Below are positions 56,295 to 64,000 of a DNA stretch of 64,000 bases, piece after piece. Source of the DNA: Streptomyces nymphaeiformis (lineage in GTDB: Bacteria > Actinomycetota > Actinomycetes > Streptomycetales > Streptomycetaceae); NCBI RefSeq assembly GCF_014203895.1, contig NZ_JACHJY010000006.1:186001-250000 (forward strand), written 5' to 3'. The notes under the pieces were generated by a model. The model saw only the letters and a list, made by a program, of their open reading frames with translations, was not told the DNA's origin and did no database searches. A program made the translations under genes and the position numbers. Each line of letters begins with the position of its first letter. Position 1 is the first letter of the stretch.

Positions 56295-57002
56295 ATGAAA
56301 AGAATCGCACGGCACATAGGCAGAAGGGCGGGCATCGCCGCCGGGATCACGTCGCTCGTGGTGCCGATGACGATCGCGCTCGGTACGGCCCCGGCGCAGG
56401 CGGCGTCCTGCAACGTGACGACGGGGCCGTACCAGAAGCAGGTGGAGAAGTTCCTCGGGCGGACGGTCGACGGGCGCCAGTCGCTCGGCGACTGTCAGGC
56501 CATCCAGGCCTTCCAGGCCAAGCACGGCATCACCCCGACCATGGGGTACGCCGGGCCGGTCACCTGGCGGACCATGAACACGATGCTCCAGCAGCGGGCC
56601 GCGGGCACCAACCCCAACCGCTCGGGCGCCTGCCCGACCAACCGGGGCCGGATCGCCTGCGTCGACCTGACCCGCCAGCTGAGCTGGATCCAGGACGGCG
56701 CGCGCCTCAAGTACGGGCCGGTGCCGGTCCGCACGGGCAAGGACGGCACCGAGACCCGTACCGGCTCCAAGAAGATCTACTGGCGGAACATCAACCACTG
56801 GTCGACGCTCTACCACGTCTCCATGCCGTACGCGCAGTTCTTCGACGGCGGCCAGGCCTTCCACTCGACCACCAAGTCCATGTGGAACCCGCCGGGTTCC
56901 GGCGGCTGCGTCAACATGCGGCCGGCGGACGCGAAGGCGTACTGGAACCTGCTCCGGAACGGCGACGACGTCTTCGTCTACGGGCGCAAGCCGGGAACGT
57001 GA
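56295..57002 (+). CDS. Secreted peptidoglycan-binding L,D-transpeptidase
   Basis: 235 residues. Signal peptide (RRAGIAAGITSLVVPMTIAL, cleavage near AQAA). A PG-binding-like domain (QKQVEKFLGRTVDGRQSLGD, QAFQAKHGITPTMGYAGPVT) precedes a YkuD domain with His in GGQAFHSTTKSMWNPPG and the nucleophile Cys in SGGCVNM. Unlike the enzyme at 10814 it has no lipobox or Ig-like domains. ATG 56295 has GGGAG ten bases upstream. Confidence 0.92.
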   Translation: MKRIARHIGRRAGIAAGITSLVVPMTIALGTAPAQAASCNVTTGPYQKQVEKFLGRTVDGRQSLGDCQAIQAFQAKHGITPTMGYAGPVTWRTMNTMLQQRAAGTNPNRSGACPTNRGRIACVDLTRQLSWIQDGARLKYGPVPVRTGKDGTETRTGSKKIYWRNINHWSTLYHVSMPYAQFFDGGQAFHSTTKSMWNPPGSGGCVNMRPADAKAYWNLLRNGDDVFVYGRKPGT

Positions 57003-57086
57003 CCCCGGCTGTCAGTCGCCTGCGGTAGCTTCGCTCCCACCGGCACCGAACGGGTGCCGGTGAGGGGTGAGTGGGGTGTGGACCCG

Positions 57087-58058
57087 ATGAGCGACGCCGT
57101 GACCGCGACGACCGATGATCTCGACAAGTACCGCAGGGAGCTGACCGGTTACTGCTACCGGATGCTCGGATCCTCCTTCGAGGCGGAGGACGCGGTGCAG
57201 GACACGATGGTCCGCGCCTGGAAGGCCATCGACTCCTTCGAGGGCCGCGCCTCGCTGCGGTCCTGGCTGTACCGGATCGCCACCAACGTCTGCCTGGACG
57301 CGCTGAACGCGGGCAACAGGCGGGCCCGGCCGATGGACCTGACCGGGCCGACGCCGGTGGCGCAGGCGCAGCTCGTGAAGCAGCCGGAGATCACCTGGCT
57401 GGAGCCGATCCCGGACGGGCGGGTGATGCCCTCGGCGGGCGACCCGGCGGAGACGGCGCTCTCCCGGGAGTCGGTCCGGCTCGCGTTCGTGGCCGCGCTC
57501 CAGCACCTGCCGCCGAAGCAGCGGGCCGTGCTGATCCTGCGCGAGGTCCTCGCGTGGAAGGCGAGCGAGGTCGCCGAGCTGCTCGACACCACGGTCGCCT
57601 CGGTGAACAGCGCCCTCCAGCGGGCCCGCGCGACCCTCGCCGAGCAGTCCCCCGCCGCCTCCGACGCGGCGGACCCGCTGGACGAGGAGCAGAAGGCGCT
57701 CCTGGAGCGCTACGTCGCCGCCTTCGAGGGCTACGACATGAAGGCGCTGACGGCGCTCCTCCACGAGGACGCGACGATGTCCATGCCGCCGTACGACCTG
57801 TGGCTCCAGGGCCACGACGACATCGTCGGCTGGATGCTGGGCGTCGGCGAGGTCTGCGCCGGCTCGAAGCTGGTGCCGACCGTGGCGAACGGCTCCCCCG
57901 CCTTCGCCCAGTACCACCCGGACCCGGAGGGCGGCTTCAGCCCGTGGGCGCTGATCGTCCTGGAGCTGCGGGACGGCAAGGTCGGCGGGATGGACTTCTT
58001 CCTGGACACGGAGCGCTGGTTCCCGCTCTTCGACCTCCCGGCGCGGCTAGAGGCCTAG
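57087..58058 (+). CDS. ECF sigma factor with SnoaL-like C-terminal domain
   Basis: 323 residues. Region 2: YRRELTGYCYRMLGSSFEAE, DAVQDTMVRAWKAIDSFEGR. Region 4: LQHLPPKQRAVLILREVLAW, KASEVAELLDTTVASVNSAL. Residues 205-323 form a SnoaL/NTF2-like domain (LHEDATMSMPPYDLWLQGHD, GGMDFFLDTERWFPLFDLPA) that tunes such sigma factors in place of an anti-sigma protein. ATG 57087 with GAGTGGGGTG upstream. Confidence 0.9.
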   Translation: MSDAVTATTDDLDKYRRELTGYCYRMLGSSFEAEDAVQDTMVRAWKAIDSFEGRASLRSWLYRIATNVCLDALNAGNRRARPMDLTGPTPVAQAQLVKQPEITWLEPIPDGRVMPSAGDPAETALSRESVRLAFVAALQHLPPKQRAVLILREVLAWKASEVAELLDTTVASVNSALQRARATLAEQSPAASDAADPLDEEQKALLERYVAAFEGYDMKALTALLHEDATMSMPPYDLWLQGHDDIVGWMLGVGEVCAGSKLVPTVANGSPAFAQYHPDPEGGFSPWALIVLELRDGKVGGMDFFLDTERWFPLFDLPARLEA

Positions 58059-58343
58059 CGTTTCGGCGAGGCCGGTGAGGAGGAGCAGGGTCCGCAGCTC
58101 GGGCCCCGCTCCCTCGAACCGGATCCGGTGCCCCTGCCGCCCTGCGGCGAGCTTCAGCCGGGCGAGGGCGTCGACGGCGGCGAGATCGGCGCGCGCGAGG
58201 GCGCCGACCTCGCACACGACCTCGCCCGGCGGGGCGGCGGCGAGCTCGGCGCAGAGCCGGGCCAGCTCCTCCCGGGTGGGGTGGGCGGGCAGGGTCACGA
58301 CAAGGGGCTGACTGGTGTCCACACCCCCTCTGACCGCCGACAC
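58047..58343 (-). CDS. STAS domain protein, anti-anti-sigma-like
   Basis: 98 residues. Strands and the helix with ALARADLAAVDALARLKLAA, followed by RQGHRIRFEGAGPELRTLLL, follow the MlaB/STAS pattern; a phosphorylatable Ser/Thr normally before the key helix is replaced by Asp (RADLAAVD). Its 3' end overlaps the sigma-factor gene by 12 bases on the other strand. GTG start. Probably binds an anti-sigma factor; partner unknown. Confidence 0.8.
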   Translation of the reverse strand: MSAVRGGVDTSQPLVVTLPAHPTREELARLCAELAAAPPGEVVCEVGALARADLAAVDALARLKLAAGRQGHRIRFEGAGPELRTLLLLTGLAETLGL

Positions 58344-58376
58344 GCCCGGAACTCATCGCGAGGGCTGGGCGGGCGC

Positions 58377-58967
58377 TCAGCCGGCGGGAAACTCGGCGGT
58401 GTCGAGGGTGAGGTCGAAGGGGGCGGGGAGGTGGATCTCCTCGCCGAACGGGACGGCGCGGAGCACGCGGTAGACGTCTCCCTTCGGCTCACCGTAGAGA
58501 GTCACGGTGGGTCCGCCGGGTGCGTGCCGATCGATGAGGAGGTAGAGCGGCACGCCGGCCTCGGCACATCCGGCTGCCTTCGTGATCCGGTCAGTGCTCG
58601 CGTTCGATGGCGAAGTGACCTCGACGACGAGTTCTCCCACTGCGGCGGGGACGAGGTGACCGGGTCCATCCACGTCGGCCAGAGGGGCGACGAACAGGTC
58701 CGGAACAAAGGCGCTCAAGCGAGTCGGAATCGCGACCGACTGTGTTTGGTAGACGCCCCACTCCTCGGGGATCGCAGCCGCGAGCCGCCTCAGAACCCTG
58801 TAGGCGATGTTGTTGTGTCGGGCGGACGGCGTGGGTGCCACGGTGATGATCCCCTCGATGATCTCCACCTTGCAGCCCTCGGGCCAGTCCATCGACTCCC
58901 ATCGACGGACCAGGTCGTCCCAGCCGTTGCCCTGACCGTACTGGGGCTCGGCAGCGAGTGCGCTCAT
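58377..58967 (-). CDS. Uma2 family (DUF820) predicted endonuclease
   Basis: 196 residues. PD-(D/E)XK-type core: CKVEIIEGIITVAPTPSARH, SAFVPDLFVAPLADVDG, GELVVEVTSPSNASTDR, KAAGCAEAGVPLYLLIDRHA. The Asp/Glu and Lys-like residues of the nuclease site are kept (PDLF, EVTS). Uma2 proteins are abundant and often mobile in Streptomyces; biological role unclear. Confidence 0.88.
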   Translation of the reverse strand: MSALAAEPQYGQGNGWDDLVRRWESMDWPEGCKVEIIEGIITVAPTPSARHNNIAYRVLRRLAAAIPEEWGVYQTQSVAIPTRLSAFVPDLFVAPLADVDGPGHLVPAAVGELVVEVTSPSNASTDRITKAAGCAEAGVPLYLLIDRHAPGGPTVTLYGEPKGDVYRVLRAVPFGEEIHLPAPFDLTLDTAEFPAG

Positions 58968-59007
58968 GGTGTGCTCCTCAATCGGTCGTCACCGATCCCA
59001 GCATGCC

Positions 59008-59041
59008 GAACGGGACCGGTGGGGGTCCACCGGTCCCGTTC
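59008..59041. terminator. Terminator hairpin after deoA
   Basis: A perfect 15-bp stem (GAACGGGACCGGTGG with its complement) and a 4-base loop between the deoA stop and the next minus-strand gene. Confidence 0.85.
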
Positions 59042-59072
59042 ACCCGAAGGTGTCGCAGGCATATGCCCACAC

Positions 59073-60350
59073 TTACGCGATGCGGTCCAGGACGATCGGG
59101 TTCGCCGCGAACTCCGTGCCCGGCTCCGCGATGTCCCACGCGCCCGACAGGGACTTCAGGGCGTAGTCGAACTTCTCCGGGGTGTCCGTGTGGAGGGTCA
59201 GCAGGGGCTGGCCCGCCGTCACCGTGTCGCCCGGCTTCGCGTGGAGCTCGACGCCCGCGCCCGCCTGCACCGGGTCCTCCTTGCGGGCGCGGCCCGCGCC
59301 GAGGCGCCAGGCGGCGATGCCGATGTCGTAGGCGTCGAGGCGGGTGAGGACGCCGGTCGACGGAGCCGTCACCACGTGCTGCTCGCGGGCGACCGGGAGG
59401 GTGGCGTCCGGGTCGCCGCCCTGGGCGGCGATCATGCGGCGCCAGTGGTCCATCGCCGAGCCGTCCTTGAGGGCCTTGGCGGGGTCCGCGTCCTTGATGC
59501 CGGCCGCTTCCAGCATCTCCTTCGCCAGGGCGATGGTCAGCTCGACGACGTCGGCCGGGCCGCCGCCCGCGAGGACCTCGACCGACTCGCGGACCTCGAG
59601 CGCGTTGCCGGCGGTGAGGCCGAGCGGGGTCGACATGTCGGTGAGGAGCGCGACCGTCTTGACGCCGCTGTCCGTGCCGAGGCCCACCATCGTCCGCGCC
59701 AGCTCGCGCGCGTCCTCGATGTTCTTCATGAAGGCGCCGGTGCCGACCTTGACGTCCAGGACGAGCGAGCCGGTGCCTTCGGCGATCTTCTTCGACATGA
59801 TCGACGAGGCGATCAGCGGGATGGCCTCGACCGTGCCCGTCACGTCGCGGAGCGCGTACAGCTTCTTGTCCGCCGGCGCCAGGCCGTCGCCCGCCGCGCA
59901 GATGACCGCGCCCGTGGTGTCGAGGACGTGCAGCATCTCCTCGTTCGACAGGAGCGCGCGCCAGCCGGGGATGGACTCCAGCTTGTCGAGCGTGCCGCCC
60001 GTGTGACCGAGGCCGCGGCCGGAGAGCTGCGGCACGGCCGCGCCGCAGGCGGCGACGAGCGGGGCGAGCGGGAGGGTGATCTTGTCGCCGACGCCGCCGG
60101 TGGAGTGCTTGTCGGCGGTCGGGCGGGAGAGGGAGGAGAAGTCCATGCGCTCGCCGCTCGCGATCATCGCGGCCGTCCAGCGGGCGATCTCCTCGCGGTT
60201 CATGCCGTTCAGCAGGATGGCCATGGCCAGGGCGGACATCTGCTCGTCGGCGACCTCACCGCGGGTGTACGCGTCGATGACCCAGTCGATCTGCTCGGGG
60301 CTCAGCTCGCCCTTGTCCCGCTTGGTGCGGATGACGGAGATGACGTCCAT
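59073..60350 (-). CDS. deoA: Thymidine phosphorylase
   Basis: 425 residues. It splits (deoxy)thymidine and deoxyuridine with phosphate. Motifs: WVIDAYTRGEVADEQMSALA, TADKHSTGGVGDKITLPLAP, GRGLGHTGGTLDKLESIPGW, SKKIAEGTGSLVLDVKVGTG. Upstream are a near-perfect regulon palindrome and a terminator closing the cdd transcript, so it has its own promoter. Confidence 0.96.
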   Translation of the reverse strand: MDVISVIRTKRDKGELSPEQIDWVIDAYTRGEVADEQMSALAMAILLNGMNREEIARWTAAMIASGERMDFSSLSRPTADKHSTGGVGDKITLPLAPLVAACGAAVPQLSGRGLGHTGGTLDKLESIPGWRALLSNEEMLHVLDTTGAVICAAGDGLAPADKKLYALRDVTGTVEAIPLIASSIMSKKIAEGTGSLVLDVKVGTGAFMKNIEDARELARTMVGLGTDSGVKTVALLTDMSTPLGLTAGNALEVRESVEVLAGGGPADVVELTIALAKEMLEAAGIKDADPAKALKDGSAMDHWRRMIAAQGGDPDATLPVAREQHVVTAPSTGVLTRLDAYDIGIAAWRLGAGRARKEDPVQAGAGVELHAKPGDTVTAGQPLLTLHTDTPEKFDYALKSLSGAWDIAEPGTEFAANPIVLDRIA

Positions 60351-60363
60351 GGTGTGCCTCTTT

Positions 60364-60375
60364 CTACGCGCATAG
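60364..60375. promoter_or_regulatory. Nucleoside-regulon palindrome (one mismatch), deoA site
   Basis: CTACGCGCATAG differs from the shared palindrome by one base and lies 13 bases before the deoA ATG. Confidence 0.65.
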
Positions 60376-60391
60376 AGGGGGGAGGAAAGGG

Positions 60392-60425
60392 GAGCGACCC
60401 TCCCATCGTGCCGGAAGGGTCGCTC
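60392..60425. terminator. Terminator hairpin after cdd
   Basis: GAGCGACCCT pairs with AGGGTCGCTC around 14 bases, 23 bases past the cdd stop on the minus strand. Confidence 0.65.
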
Positions 60426-60447
60426 AGGTCGTGGCCGCGACCTCGTA

Positions 60448-60843
60448 CTACTTGGCGAGGTGGTCGGGACCGAAGGCCTGCGGGAGCATCTCCGCCAGGG
60501 TCAGGAACCCGGCGGGCGTCTCCAGGACGAGGTCGGGGCCCCCGAACTCGTAGAGCAGCTGCCGGCAGCGCCCGCACGGGACCAGGGACTCGCCCCGGCC
60601 GTCCACGCACACGAAGTGCGTGAGCCGGCCGCCGCCGGTCGCCTGGAGCTGCGAGACGAGCCCGCACTCGGCGCACAGGCCGAGGCCGAAGGAGGCGTTC
60701 TCCACGTTGCAGCCGGAGACCGTCCGCCCGTCGTCCACGAGGGCCGCCGCGCCGACCGGGAAGTCGGAGTACGGGGCGTACGCGTGCGACATGGCCTCGC
60801 GCGCCGCGGCCCGCAGGGCCTCCCAGTCGGGCGCCGTCGTCAC
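60448..60843 (-). CDS. cdd: Cytidine deaminase
   Basis: 131 residues, homotetramer size. It deaminates (deoxy)cytidine to (deoxy)uridine. Zinc site: CNVENASFGLGLCAECGL and VPCGRCRQLLYEFG. Front: SHAYAPYSDFPVGAAALVDD. Its GTG overlaps the permease stop (GTGA), so uptake and deamination are translated together. Confidence 0.95.
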   Translation of the reverse strand: MTTAPDWEALRAAAREAMSHAYAPYSDFPVGAAALVDDGRTVSGCNVENASFGLGLCAECGLVSQLQATGGGRLTHFVCVDGRGESLVPCGRCRQLLYEFGGPDLVLETPAGFLTLAEMLPQAFGPDHLAK

Positions 60844-62102
60844 TTGCCCTCGCCCTTGCGGTACGGCAGGCCGTCCGCCTTCGGCATCCGCAGGCGCTGC
60901 GCCGAGAGGGCGAGCACGAGCAGGGTGGTGATGTACGGGGCGGCGTCGACGAACTGGCTCGGGACCTCGTCGGTCAGGAAGTACCAGAGGAAGAACGCGG
61001 CGGAGAAGGCGGCGGAGATGGCCGCGACCGCGTACTTCTTCCTGTACAGCTGCCACAGCGCGGCGATCACCAGGAGCAGCGCGACGAGCAGCAGCAGCGC
61101 GTGGACGTTCTCGGCGCCGCCGCGGATCTTGAGGCTGTCGGTGAAGCCGAAGAGGCTCGCGCCGAGCGCCATGCCGCCGGGCATCCAGTTGCCGAAGATC
61201 ATCGCGGCGAGACCGATGTAGCCGCGGCCGCCGGTCTGGCCCTCCTGGTAGATGCCGGTGGAGACGATCGCCAGGAAGGCGCCGCCGAGGCCGGCGAGGC
61301 CGCCGGAGACGACGACGGCGATGTACTTGTACTTGTAGACGTTGACGCCCAGGGACTCGGCCGCGACCGGGTTCTCACCGCAGGAGCGCAGCCGCAGGCC
61401 GAAGGACGTGCGCCAGAGCAGCCACCAGGTGGCCGGGATGAGCAGGGCGGCCACGATCGTCAGCAGCGACAGGTGGGTGACCAGGCCGCCGAGGATGCCG
61501 GCGATGTCCGAGATCAGGAACCAGTGCTTCTGCTGGAGGTCGATCAGCCCGTCCGAGAGTCCCGGGATGGTGACGTCGGTGATCGGGTCGATCCGCGGGG
61601 ACTGCTTGGAGGAGCCGCCCTCGGCCTCGGCGAAGGTGAAGTTCGACAGGTACTGGGTGAAGCCGACCGCGAGGATGTTGATCGCCACACCGGAGACGAT
61701 GTGGTTCACGTTGAACGTGACGGTGATGATCGCGTGCAGCAGGCCGCCGACCGCGCCGCCGAGGATGCCGACGACGACGCCCGTCCACGGGCCCCACTGG
61801 TAGCCGGCCCAGGCGCCGAACCAGGTGCCGAGGATCATCATGCCTTCGAGGCCGATGTTCACGACGCCCGCGCGCTCGGACCACAGACCGCCGAGACCGG
61901 CCATGGCGATCGGCACGGCGAGCTGGAGCGCGCCGGAGATCTGGCCGACGGAGGTGAGGTCGTCGGCGCCGGAGACGACGCGGACGAGGGAGAAGAGGAC
62001 GAGGCCGGCCGCGACGATCAGCAGGATCCAGGGCCAGGTCAGCTTGCGGCGTCCGGCCTTCTTCGGCGCGGCGCTCGGCTTGGCGACGGTGCCGGTGCTC
62101 AT
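60840..62102 (-). CDS. Nucleoside ABC transporter permease (second)
   Basis: 420 residues with about 11 helices. Branched-chain/BPD-2-type permease blocks: GLWSERAGVVNIGLEGMMIL, VNHIVSGVAINILAVGFTQY, RLRSCGENPVAAESLGVNVY, VSGGLAGLGGAFLAIVSTG, LAAMIFGNWMPGGMALGASL. Matches the NupQ-like permeases of BMP-type nucleoside importers. ATGA overlap with the partner permease. Confidence 0.93.
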   Translation of the reverse strand: MSTGTVAKPSAAPKKAGRRKLTWPWILLIVAAGLVLFSLVRVVSGADDLTSVGQISGALQLAVPIAMAGLGGLWSERAGVVNIGLEGMMILGTWFGAWAGYQWGPWTGVVVGILGGAVGGLLHAIITVTFNVNHIVSGVAINILAVGFTQYLSNFTFAEAEGGSSKQSPRIDPITDVTIPGLSDGLIDLQQKHWFLISDIAGILGGLVTHLSLLTIVAALLIPATWWLLWRTSFGLRLRSCGENPVAAESLGVNVYKYKYIAVVVSGGLAGLGGAFLAIVSTGIYQEGQTGGRGYIGLAAMIFGNWMPGGMALGASLFGFTDSLKIRGGAENVHALLLLVALLLVIAALWQLYRKKYAVAAISAAFSAAFFLWYFLTDEVPSQFVDAAPYITTLLVLALSAQRLRMPKADGLPYRKGEGK

Positions 62103-63214
62103 GCCGAGACCTCCTTGTCGGTCTTGATGGCGCCGCCGGCGGCGAGCTCCTCGCCGACCTTCTGCTGCTGGCGGCGGGTGCCGTAACGGCGGACGAGCTC
62201 GTAGGAGACGACCACGGCGATCACGATGATGCCCTGCATGATCTGCGTGATCTCCTTCGGGTACCCCGCGATGTCCAGGCTGGAGGACGCCTTTTCGAGG
62301 AACGCGAAGAGGAGGGCGGCGAAGAGGATGCCGACCGGGTGATTGCGGCCGAGCAGCGCGACGGTGATGGCGGTGAAGCCGACGCCGACCGGGAAGGCGA
62401 GGCTGTACGTGTGCGACTCGCCGAGCAGGATCGGCATGCCGGCCAGACCGGCGAGACCGCCCGAGATCAGCATCGCGGTGATGATCATCTTCTTGGCGTC
62501 GACGCCGCTGGCCTGGGCCGCGGACTCGCTCTCGCCCGTGGCGCGCAGGTCGAAGCCGAAGCGCGTGCGGTTGATGACGAACCAGTAGACGACGCCGAGC
62601 GCGAGCGCGACGAAGGTGAAGCCGTAGATCTGGCCGCCCTCGCCCATGTCGATGCCGGGGAACCAGCCGGACTCGGGGATCTGACCGGTGGTGAGGTCGT
62701 TGGAGCCCGCGGGCTGGACGCCGAAGTTCTTCGGCAGGATCAGCCAGGCCACCAGGGAGGTGGTGATGGCGTTGAGCATGATCGTGGAGACGACCTCGGA
62801 GACGCCGCGGGTGGTCTTCAGGATGCCCGCGATGCCGGCCCAGAGGGCACCGGTCGCGATGGCGACGAGCACGATGACCAGGATGTGCAGCGGACCGGGC
62901 AGGTCGACGGCCGCGCCGACCAGCGCCGAGACCATCGCGGCGAGGCGGTACTGGCCCTCGACGCCGATGTTGAAGAGGTTCATCCGGAAGCCGATGGCCA
63001 CGCCCAGGGCCGCCAGATAGAGGATTCCGGTGTAGTTGACGATCAGGACCTGGACGTCGGAGTAACCGGCGTTGTCGATCATCAGCCGGATCGGCTCGAT
63101 CGGGTCCAGGCCCGTCGCGAGCAGCACCAGGACGGTGAGCACGAAGGACGAGACCAGCGCGAGCACGGGGCCGGCGGCCCCGATGATCAGCTTGTCCTTG
63201 TCGATTTTCATCAT
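62099..63214 (-). CDS. Nucleoside ABC transporter permease (first)
   Basis: 371 residues with about 10 helices. Blocks: LGVAIGFRMNLFNIGVEGQY, RLAAMVSALVGAAVDLPGPL, GVSEVVSTIMLNAITTSLVA, DLRATGESESAAQASGVDAK, MISGG-like LISGGLAGLAGMPILLGES. Forms the membrane channel with the next permease. Overlaps the ATPase stop. Confidence 0.93.
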   Translation of the reverse strand: MMKIDKDKLIIGAAGPVLALVSSFVLTVLVLLATGLDPIEPIRLMIDNAGYSDVQVLIVNYTGILYLAALGVAIGFRMNLFNIGVEGQYRLAAMVSALVGAAVDLPGPLHILVIVLVAIATGALWAGIAGILKTTRGVSEVVSTIMLNAITTSLVAWLILPKNFGVQPAGSNDLTTGQIPESGWFPGIDMGEGGQIYGFTFVALALGVVYWFVINRTRFGFDLRATGESESAAQASGVDAKKMIITAMLISGGLAGLAGMPILLGESHTYSLAFPVGVGFTAITVALLGRNHPVGILFAALLFAFLEKASSSLDIAGYPKEITQIMQGIIVIAVVVSYELVRRYGTRRQQQKVGEELAAGGAIKTDKEVSA

Positions 63215-64000
63215 CGGGCGTCACCGTCTTCGGACTGCTCGGTGCCTTCGAGCTGGCCGGTGGCCGCGCCGGTCATGGCGGATCCCAGCTGCTCGGGCGT
63301 GATGGTGGCGGGGTCGGCCTCGGCGACGAGCTTGCCGCGGTACATGACCCGGAGGGTGTCGGACAGGCCGATCAGCTCGTCGAGGTCGGCGGAGATCAGC
63401 AGCACCGCGAGGCCCGCGCGGCGGGCGTCCCGGATCGCGTCCCAGATCTGCGCCTGCGCGCCGACGTCCACACCGCGGGTGGGGTGGGCGGCGATCAGGA
63501 ACTTGGGGTTGTGGCTCATCTCGCGGCCGACGATCAGCTTCTGCTGGTTGCCGCCGGAGAGGGAGGCCGCGGTGACGTCGATGCCGGGCGTGCGGACGTC
63601 GTACTCGCGCACGATCCGCTCGGTGTCCTTGCGGGCGGCCTTGGGGTCGAGGATGCCGCGCTTGGAGTTGGGGGCCTCGGTGACGTGGCCGAGGATGCGG
63701 TTCTCCCAGAGGGGGGCCTCCAGGAGCAGGCCGTGGCGGTGGCGGTCCTCGGGGATGTAGCCGATGCCGCCCTCGCGGCGCTTGCGCACGGAGACCGTGG
63801 AGATGTCCTCGCCGTCGAGGCTGATGACGCCCGCGTCGGGCGAGTTCATGCCCATGAGGGCCTCGATGAGCTCGGTCTGGCCGTTGCCCTCGACACCGGC
63901 GATGCCGAGGATCTCGCCCTTGTGGATGGTGAGCGAGATGTCGTCGAGGAGGCGGCGCCCGGCGATGGGCTCCTCGTGCACCGTGACCGCGGCGGCCGGG
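63211..64000 (-). CDS. Nucleoside ABC transporter ATP-binding protein (C-terminal part)
   Basis: Runs off the right edge; about 260 residues visible. This is the second ATPase half of a two-domain sugar/nucleoside importer: degenerate Walker A GVEGNGQTELIEAL, YIPEDRHRHGLLLEAPLWEN, ABC signature SLSGGNQQKLIVGREMSHNP, and Walker-B-region HPTRGVDVGAQAQIWDAIRD. In the Walker-B position the strand reads FLIAAHPTRG, so the usual catalytic Asp-Glu is replaced. This half is often inactive in such proteins. Confidence 0.92.
   Translation of the reverse strand, partial: PAAAVTVHEEPIAGRRLLDDISLTIHKGEILGIAGVEGNGQTELIEALMGMNSPDAGVISLDGEDISTVSVRKRREGGIGYIPEDRHRHGLLLEAPLWENRILGHVTEAPNSKRGILDPKAARKDTERIVREYDVRTPGIDVTAASLSGGNQQKLIVGREMSHNPKFLIAAHPTRGVDVGAQAQIWDAIRDARRAGLAVLLISADLDELIGLSDTLRVMYRGKLVAEADPATITPEQLGSAMTGAATGQLEGTEQSEDGDAR

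Noticed and set aside
1..64000. tRNA, rRNA, transposase, integrase or CRISPR array
   Set aside because: None could be recognised by reading; the repeats seen are hairpins, operators or short arrays without CRISPR spacing.

Overview
The window is very GC-rich (codon third positions almost always G or C), with many GTG starts and GTGA/ATGA gene overlaps. It also carries unmistakable Streptomyces genes: afsQ1/afsQ2/sigQ, pccB with the tiny pccE epsilon subunit, the accA2 biotinylated subunit, cya and class E/F sortase components. It is a Streptomyces chromosome segment, mostly the conserved core, with one accessory block near the left edge. I see no rRNA, tRNA, transposase, integrase or CRISPR array.

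Layout. (1) 1-469: 3' end of msrA. (2) 470-8200: accessory block. Its first 4 kb holds a caspase/protein-kinase fusion, a small SARP-type winged-helix/CGNR zinc-finger protein and two secreted proteins. It is bounded by a perfect 24-bp direct repeat made from the 3' end of msrA (440-463 and 4501-4524). Immediately beyond it, on the minus strand, lies a three-gene operon: a coiled-coil protein, an HSPA12-type Hsp70 and a second coiled-coil protein. (3) 8266-18022: DUF1330, alcohol dehydrogenase with a divergent MmyB-type regulator, L,D-transpeptidase, sortase-anchored peptide, hutH, diguanylate cyclase, enoyl-CoA hydratase, adenylate cyclase. (4) 18278-26793: birA, pccB-pccE and accA2 (acyl-CoA carboxylase and its biotin ligase), with an MFS/TetR pair, mmpB and maf between them. 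(5) 27490-41519: DeoR regulator, LpdA-like flavoprotein, purine nucleoside phosphorylase, phosphosugar mutase, class F sortase and surface protein, deoC and two aldehyde dehydrogenases. (6) 41575-44906: TetR/FMN reductase/MFS. (7) 45025-49528: uridine kinase-like gene and the sigQ/afsQ1-afsQ2-lipoprotein signalling locus. (8) 49599-58967: small membrane and secreted proteins, add, LysR/MFS pair, L,D-transpeptidase, ECF sigma factor, STAS, Uma2. (9) 59073-64000: deoA, cdd and a nucleoside-type ABC transporter running off the right edge.

How the genes fit together. A nucleoside-salvage programme is spread over 33 kb: uptake by the ABC transporter, deamination by cdd and add, phosphorolysis by deoA and PNP, phosphopentomutase-type mutase, deoC, and aldehyde dehydrogenases that can oxidise the acetaldehyde released. 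Four of these promoters (PNP, deoC, add, deoA) carry the same 12-bp palindrome CTACGCGCGTAG (one mismatch at deoA), so they look like one regulon. Odd-chain and propionyl-CoA metabolism forms a second theme (pccB, pccE, accA2, birA, enoyl-CoA hydratase); pccB and accA2 share an 11-bp upstream element. The AfsQ locus carries a textbook AfsQ1 box between sigQ and afsQ1.

Most likely under-described systems: the caspase-kinase island, which uses bldA-dependent TTA codons, together with the neighbouring HSPA12-chaperone operon; the palindrome-defined nucleoside regulon; and a G-quadruplex-forming array directly after sigQ. Homology calls rest on motif reading and family knowledge; no database search was run.
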